DNA of 64,000 bases. Source: Roseomonas sp. GTDB lineage: Bacteria; Pseudomonadota; Alphaproteobacteria; Acetobacterales; Acetobacteraceae. The position numbers were made by a program, and so were the translations under genes. The stretch spans positions 62,001-126,000 of the forward strand of contig JADCFN010000033.1 of NCBI GenBank assembly GCA_020249505.1, written 5' to 3'. Each line of letters begins with the position of its first letter. Position 1 is the stretch's first letter. The notes under the pieces were generated by a model. That model saw only the letters and a list, made by a program, of their open reading frames with translations, had not been told where the DNA came from and made no database searches. Positions 60,405 to 64,000 of this stretch are shown here, in pieces.

Positions 60405-60821
60405 ATGAGCCTTGAACCAGGCCGCGCCCGGCCGGAACCCACGCCCGAAACCCGCCACTTCTGGGAGGGGCTGCGCCAAGGCAAGCTTTTGCTCCAGCGC
60501 TGCGGCGATACGGGCAAGCCCTATTTCCCGCCGCGTCCCTTCAGCCCCTATACCGGCACGCGCAATGTGGAAGTGTTTGAAGCCTCCGGCCGCGGCACGC
60601 TGCATTCCTATGTGATCCATCATCGCCCAGTGCCTGGCTTCAAGCCGCCCTATGCAATTGCAGTGGTGGAACTGGAAGAAGGCCCGCGCATGATGACGAA
60701 TATCGTTGAATGCCCGCAAACGCCGGAAGCCTTGGTTCTGGACATGAAACTGGAATTGGCGCCAACCAAGATGGATGACGACATCACCCTGCCCCTTTTC
60801 CGCCCTGTGAAGGAGGCTTGA
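60405..60821 (+). CDS. Zn-ribbon/OB-fold (DUF35) protein
   Basis: A 138-residue protein of the DUF35 family, partners of SCP-x-type thiolases and 2-ketocyclohexane/steroid-like hydrolases. ETRHFWEGLRQGKLLLQRC starts with the family's N-terminal helix; the OB-fold follows (GTLHSYVIHHRPVPGF, YAIAVVELEEGPRMMTNIVE). Of the four zinc-ribbon cysteines only one remains (QRCGDTGKPYFPPRPFSP), so it probably does not bind zinc. GGAGGAAG lies 9 bases before the ATG, and the thiolase starts 3 bases after the stop. Confidence 0.88.
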   Translation: MSLEPGRARPEPTPETRHFWEGLRQGKLLLQRCGDTGKPYFPPRPFSPYTGTRNVEVFEASGRGTLHSYVIHHRPVPGFKPPYAIAVVELEEGPRMMTNIVECPQTPEALVLDMKLELAPTKMDDDITLPLFRPVKEA

Positions 60822-60824
60822 GCG

Positions 60825-61973
60825 ATGATTCGTCCCGGTGAAATCGCGATTGTCGGCGCTGCCGAAAGCACGCGCATCGGCGCTGTGCCCGATATGGCGC
60901 AAATCATGCTGCATGCGGATGCAGCGCTGAATGCCATGGCTGATGCAGGCTTGAAGCCTGGCGATATTGATGGCGTTGCCTGTGTTGGCCCCATGATGCC
61001 GCAGCAGATCGCGCATTACCTTGGCATCACCCCGAAATGGGTGGATGGCACAGGTGTGGGCGGCTGTTCCTTCATGCTGCATGTACGCCATGCGGCAGCG
61101 GCCATTCATGCCGGCTATTGCAAGACCGTGCTGATCACGCATGGGGAAAGCGGCAAGTCCCGCGTGAATGGCACGCCGCGTCCGCCCGAACCGCAAAGCC
61201 TGAATGGCCAATTCGAAGCGCCTTTCGGCCCCATGGGACCGCCCACGCTCTTCCCCATTCCCGTCCTGCGCTACATGAAGACCTATGGCGTCACGCATGA
61301 ACAAATGGCGCAGGTGGCGGTGGTACAGCGCGAATGGGCGGCCAAGAATCCGCGCGCGGCCTTCAAGGACCCGATCACGATTGATGATGTGCTGAACAGC
61401 AAAATGATCGCCTATCCCTTCCGGCTGCTGCAATGCTGCCTGGTGACGGATGGCGGCGGCGCGCTGATCCTGACATCATCCGATCGCGCCAAGGATTTCC
61501 CGACCAAGCCGTGCTACATTCTGGGCAGTGGCGAAAGTGTGGAAACCACCATGGTCAGCCAGATGGAGGATTTCACCTCATCCCGCGCGTTCCGCGTGGC
61601 AGGGCCGGAAGCCTTCCGCATGGCCGGCATCAACCACAGCGATGTGGATCATCTGATGATCTATGACGCCTTCGCGCATCTGCCCATGTATGGCTTGGAA
61701 GATCTTGGCTTCGTCAAGCGTGGTGAAGCCAAGGATTTCATCTGGGAACGCAATACGGCGCCGGGAGGCAAACTGCCGATCAATACCAATGGCGGTGGGC
61801 TTTCTTACACCCACACTGGAATGTATGGCATGTTCGCTCTGCAAGAAAGCGTGCGCCAGGTGCGCGGCACAGCGCCGGCCCAGGTGCCCAATGTGAAAAT
61901 CAGCGTGGCGCATGGCGTGGGCGGCATGTTCTCAGCCTCCGGCACGGTGGTTCTCAGCAATCAACGTCCCTGA
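60825..61973 (+). CDS. Thiolase family (SCP-x-like acetyl-CoA acyltransferase)
   Basis: A 382-residue thiolase-fold protein of the SCP-x type. VAESTRIG-type N-terminus (AIVGAAESTRIGAVPDMAQ), GVGGCSFMLHVRHAAAAIHAGYCKTVLITHGES (about residues 76-108, with Cys in the nucleophile region) and the C-terminal NTNGGGLSYTHTGMYGMFALQE and VAHGVGGMFSASGTVVL are typical. With the DUF35 partner it likely acts as a complex on a CoA-linked intermediate, as seen for two-gene thiolase/DUF35 systems. Confidence 0.9.
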   Translation: MIRPGEIAIVGAAESTRIGAVPDMAQIMLHADAALNAMADAGLKPGDIDGVACVGPMMPQQIAHYLGITPKWVDGTGVGGCSFMLHVRHAAAAIHAGYCKTVLITHGESGKSRVNGTPRPPEPQSLNGQFEAPFGPMGPPTLFPIPVLRYMKTYGVTHEQMAQVAVVQREWAAKNPRAAFKDPITIDDVLNSKMIAYPFRLLQCCLVTDGGGALILTSSDRAKDFPTKPCYILGSGESVETTMVSQMEDFTSSRAFRVAGPEAFRMAGINHSDVDHLMIYDAFAHLPMYGLEDLGFVKRGEAKDFIWERNTAPGGKLPINTNGGGLSYTHTGMYGMFALQESVRQVRGTAPAQVPNVKISVAHGVGGMFSASGTVVLSNQRP

Positions 61974-61985
61974 GAGAGGTTGAAG

Positions 61986-63482
61986 ATGACGGAGGCGGTG
62001 AATTTACGCGAAAGGGTGAAGGAACCGCCTTCGCCATTATTGGTGGAAAGCTATTATCGCGGGTCAGTCGCGCGGGCGCAGCATTATGTCTTTCAGCATG
62101 AGATGTGGGTGCATCTGGCGCATGGGCTGATGCTGGAACGCCAAGGCATCATCGCCCGCGATGCCATGGCGCAAATCCTGCCGGAAATTATTACCATGGC
62201 TGATGCCGGGCCGGATGCGGTGCCGGTCGACTACCGGCAGGAAGATCTCTATTCCTATGTCGAGAAACTGATCATCCAAAAACTCGGCCCCGATATTGGC
62301 GGGCGGCTGCATACTGGGCGCAGCCGGAATGATCTGAACGCAACCACCTGGCGCATGGCGTTGCGCACGGAATTGCTCGCGGTGCTGGGGCTGCTCGCTG
62401 ATCTGCGGCAGATAATGCTTGCGCTGGCCGAGGAACATATCGCGGCAGTCATGCCCGGCTATACGCATGGCCAGCATGCGCAGCCCATTACTTTTGGCTA
62501 TTGGTTGGCCTCGGCGGCGGATGCGCTGGCGCGTGACCATGAAAGGCTGATGGGCGCGCTGGCGCATTGTGATCTTTGTCCCCTGGGCGCGGGCGCACTT
62601 TCCACCACGGCCTTCCCGCTTGATCGCGCGTGGGTCGCCGATGCGCTGGGTTTCGCCGCGCCGTTGGAGCTTGCCTATGACGCGGTGTCGTCGCGCGATG
62701 ATGCGCTGGAAGCGGCATCCGCCATGGCGGTGATGATGACGCTGCTGTCGCGCCTTGCGACCGATCTGCAAAATTGGGGCAGTTGGGAATATGGTTTTGT
62801 CGAATTGGCGGATCGCCATTCGGCGGTTTCCAGCATCATGCCTCAGAAGAAAAACCCTGTGGCGCTGGAACATTTGAAGGCAGCGGCAGCAATGGTGCAG
62901 GGCGCGCATCATGCCGCCATGGCCTGCACCAAAAACACTTCCTTCGCTGATGTGAATGATGCGGTGACGGCGGTGAATGAACCTGTGCTGGATGCAGCAC
63001 TTCGCAGCCGGCGCATCCTGGCCCTGTTTCAGGAAGTGATGCAGGGCATCAGCCTGAACAAGGCCCGCATGGAAAATGCAGCGCGTGAGGGTTTTGGCTC
63101 GGCCACCGAATTGGCCGATGTGATTGTGCGCGAAACCGGGCTGAGTTTCCGCATGGCGCATAACGTCGTTGCCATTGTTGTGCGCGATGCCTTGGCTGAG
63201 GGCCGCACGGCGGAAAGCATTTCAAGCGTGGCATTGGATGAGGCTGCTCAGCTGCTGTTCGGCAAAGCCTTGCATATTCCAGCCGCGAAGCTCCGCGCCG
63301 CACTTGATCCGGCAGAAAACCTGATCGGGCGCAGCGTACAAGGCGGCCCGGCACCGACCGCCATGGCAGCGCTGATAGCGCGCCGGCGCGATAGCCTGGC
63401 GCAGGATCGTGCGACCATTACCGCCATCAGTCAGCGCATTGCAGATGCAAGGGCGGCGTGTTGGACAGAGGCGCAGGCATAG
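61986..63482 (+). CDS. Argininosuccinate lyase family protein
   Basis: A 498-residue member of the fumarase/aspartase superfamily, with the argininosuccinate-lyase arrangement: GGRLHTGRSRNDLNATTWRMALR (about residues 102-124), MPGYTHGQHAQPITFGYWL near 157 and the signature SSIMPQKKNP near 282-291. No arginine-synthesis gene is close; instead it lies between a thiolase and a Bug receptor. A catabolic lyase acting on an N-substituted aspartate-like compound is plausible. ATG 61986 has GAGAGAGG upstream; the TTG at 61980 is in frame. Confidence 0.85.
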   Translation: MTEAVNLRERVKEPPSPLLVESYYRGSVARAQHYVFQHEMWVHLAHGLMLERQGIIARDAMAQILPEIITMADAGPDAVPVDYRQEDLYSYVEKLIIQKLGPDIGGRLHTGRSRNDLNATTWRMALRTELLAVLGLLADLRQIMLALAEEHIAAVMPGYTHGQHAQPITFGYWLASAADALARDHERLMGALAHCDLCPLGAGALSTTAFPLDRAWVADALGFAAPLELAYDAVSSRDDALEAASAMAVMMTLLSRLATDLQNWGSWEYGFVELADRHSAVSSIMPQKKNPVALEHLKAAAAMVQGAHHAAMACTKNTSFADVNDAVTAVNEPVLDAALRSRRILALFQEVMQGISLNKARMENAAREGFGSATELADVIVRETGLSFRMAHNVVAIVVRDALAEGRTAESISSVALDEAAQLLFGKALHIPAAKLRAALDPAENLIGRSVQGGPAPTAMAALIARRRDSLAQDRATITAISQRIADARAACWTEAQA

Positions 63483-63563
63483 TCTTGACGTGCTGCCCGA
63501 TGTTAGACTGAACATGAAATAGCGTGGGCCATGCCAGCATCGCGCCAAAACCGGGAGGAAGAC

Positions 63564-64000
63564 ATGAAACTGACACGCCGCACTGCCTTGACCGCCGCCG
63601 CGGGGGTTCTTGCAACGCCCGCCATTGCGCAATCAGGCTTTCCCAATCGCCCCATTCGCCTGATCGTGCCCTGGCCGCCCGGCGGTTCCACCGATGGCCA
63701 ATTGCGCGCCTTGGCGGAAGCGGGATCACGCTATCTTGGCCAGCAGGTGATTATTGACAATCGTGGCGGCGCCAGCGGCACTCTGGCAGCGGCGGCCATG
63801 GCGCAGGAACAGCGCGGCGATGGCTATCTGGTCGGCCAATTGCCCATCACCGTCTTCCGCTTCCCGATGATGTCGAGCCGCCCGACCTGGGATCCGCTGC
63901 GGGATTTCACCTATATCATCCATTTGACTGGCTATCTTTTCGGCGTGGTGGTGAAGGCCGATAGCCCTTGGAAAACCTGGGAAGAATTCCTGGCCTACGC
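63564..64000 (+). CDS. Bug/TctC-family periplasmic solute receptor, N-terminal part
   Basis: The first 145 codons of a Bug receptor that runs past the window's end. MKLTRRTALTAAAGVLATPAIAQ is a twin-arginine-like signal; FPNRPIRLIVPWPPGGSTDGQLRALAEA and IIDNRGGASGTLAAAAMAQ are family hallmarks. GGGAGGAAG precedes ATG 63564. It follows the lyase gene by 81 bases. Confidence 0.92.
   Translation, partial: MKLTRRTALTAAAGVLATPAIAQSGFPNRPIRLIVPWPPGGSTDGQLRALAEAGSRYLGQQVIIDNRGGASGTLAAAAMAQEQRGDGYLVGQLPITVFRFPMMSSRPTWDPLRDFTYIIHLTGYLFGVVVKADSPWKTWEEFLAY

Noticed and set aside
61986-63482. Calling the lyase argH
   Set aside because: The signature matches, but the setting between a thiolase and a Bug receptor argues against arginine synthesis, so only the family is stated.
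63483-63563. Sigma-70 promoter before the last Bug receptor
   Set aside because: TTGACG and TAGACT are present but only 13 bases apart, too close for a normal promoter.

Overview
The window is high-GC DNA with densely packed genes, many joined by ATGA or GTGA stop/start overlaps. It looks like an alphaproteobacterial chromosome, probably Acetobacteraceae (Roseomonas-like). That placement is inferred from three things: four Bug/TctC-type solute receptors without any tctA/tctB partner, two operators of the alphaproteobacterial LexA type (GTTC-N7-GTTC), and the general metabolic repertoire. No rRNA, tRNA, CRISPR array, intact insertion sequence or prophage was found.

Layout. 0-8.7 kb: end of a CoA-transferase gene, then a leftward operon of fumarylacetoacetase, two tandem cyclase-family hydrolases and a Bug receptor, and a rightward operon of succinate-semialdehyde dehydrogenase, MaoC dehydratase, glutathione reductase and an MFS transporter. 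8.7-11.5 kb: a duplicated 285-bp block carries a 59-codon membrane micro-protein gene under a perfect LexA box; between the copies lie an Acg-type nitroreductase homologue and its MarR regulator. 11.4-17.2 kb: DsbA/FrnE oxidoreductase, serine hydrolase, 6-phosphogluconate dehydrogenase and gluconokinase, an unrecognised protein beside an AT-rich gap, a RidA protein and a potassium channel. 17.2-20.5 kb: twin palindromic repeats, then a sugar-nucleotide cassette (epimerase, aminotransferase, glycosyltransferase).

20.5-25.0 kb: acyl-CoA dehydrogenase coupled to a fused indolepyruvate-ferredoxin-oxidoreductase-type enzyme. 25.5-30.9 kb: a rearranged Mrp cation/proton antiporter operon (E-F-G-B-C-D plus a second D-like subunit). 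31.1-36.5 kb: cysK-cysE, DedA, Hsp33, a lipoprotein and an M20 amidohydrolase. 36.5-43.1 kb: a leftward hydantoin-utilisation-type operon (SDR, carbamoylase-like hydrolase, periplasmic binding protein, HyuA, HyuB). 43.2-48.6 kb: a rightward catabolic run (hydroxyacid dehydrogenase, flavin reductase, two Bug receptors, ThDP enzyme), followed by a TorF-type porin and a flavin monooxygenase-like protein.

51.2-60.3 kb: an exopolysaccharide or O-antigen-like cluster (DPM1-like glycosyltransferase, DUF6311 membrane protein, priming sugar transferase, flippase, four coupled glycosyltransferases). 60.4-64 kb: a DUF35 protein with its thiolase-like partner, an argininosuccinate-lyase-fold enzyme and the start of a fourth Bug receptor. 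Overall the region reads as accessory catabolism plus surface-polysaccharide synthesis.

The most notable signal is the duplicated SOS-type micro-protein. Its promoter, LexA operator position, predicted leaderless start and mostly silent divergence all point to a real, undescribed damage-inducible membrane peptide, possibly analogous to Caulobacter SidA or E. coli TisB.
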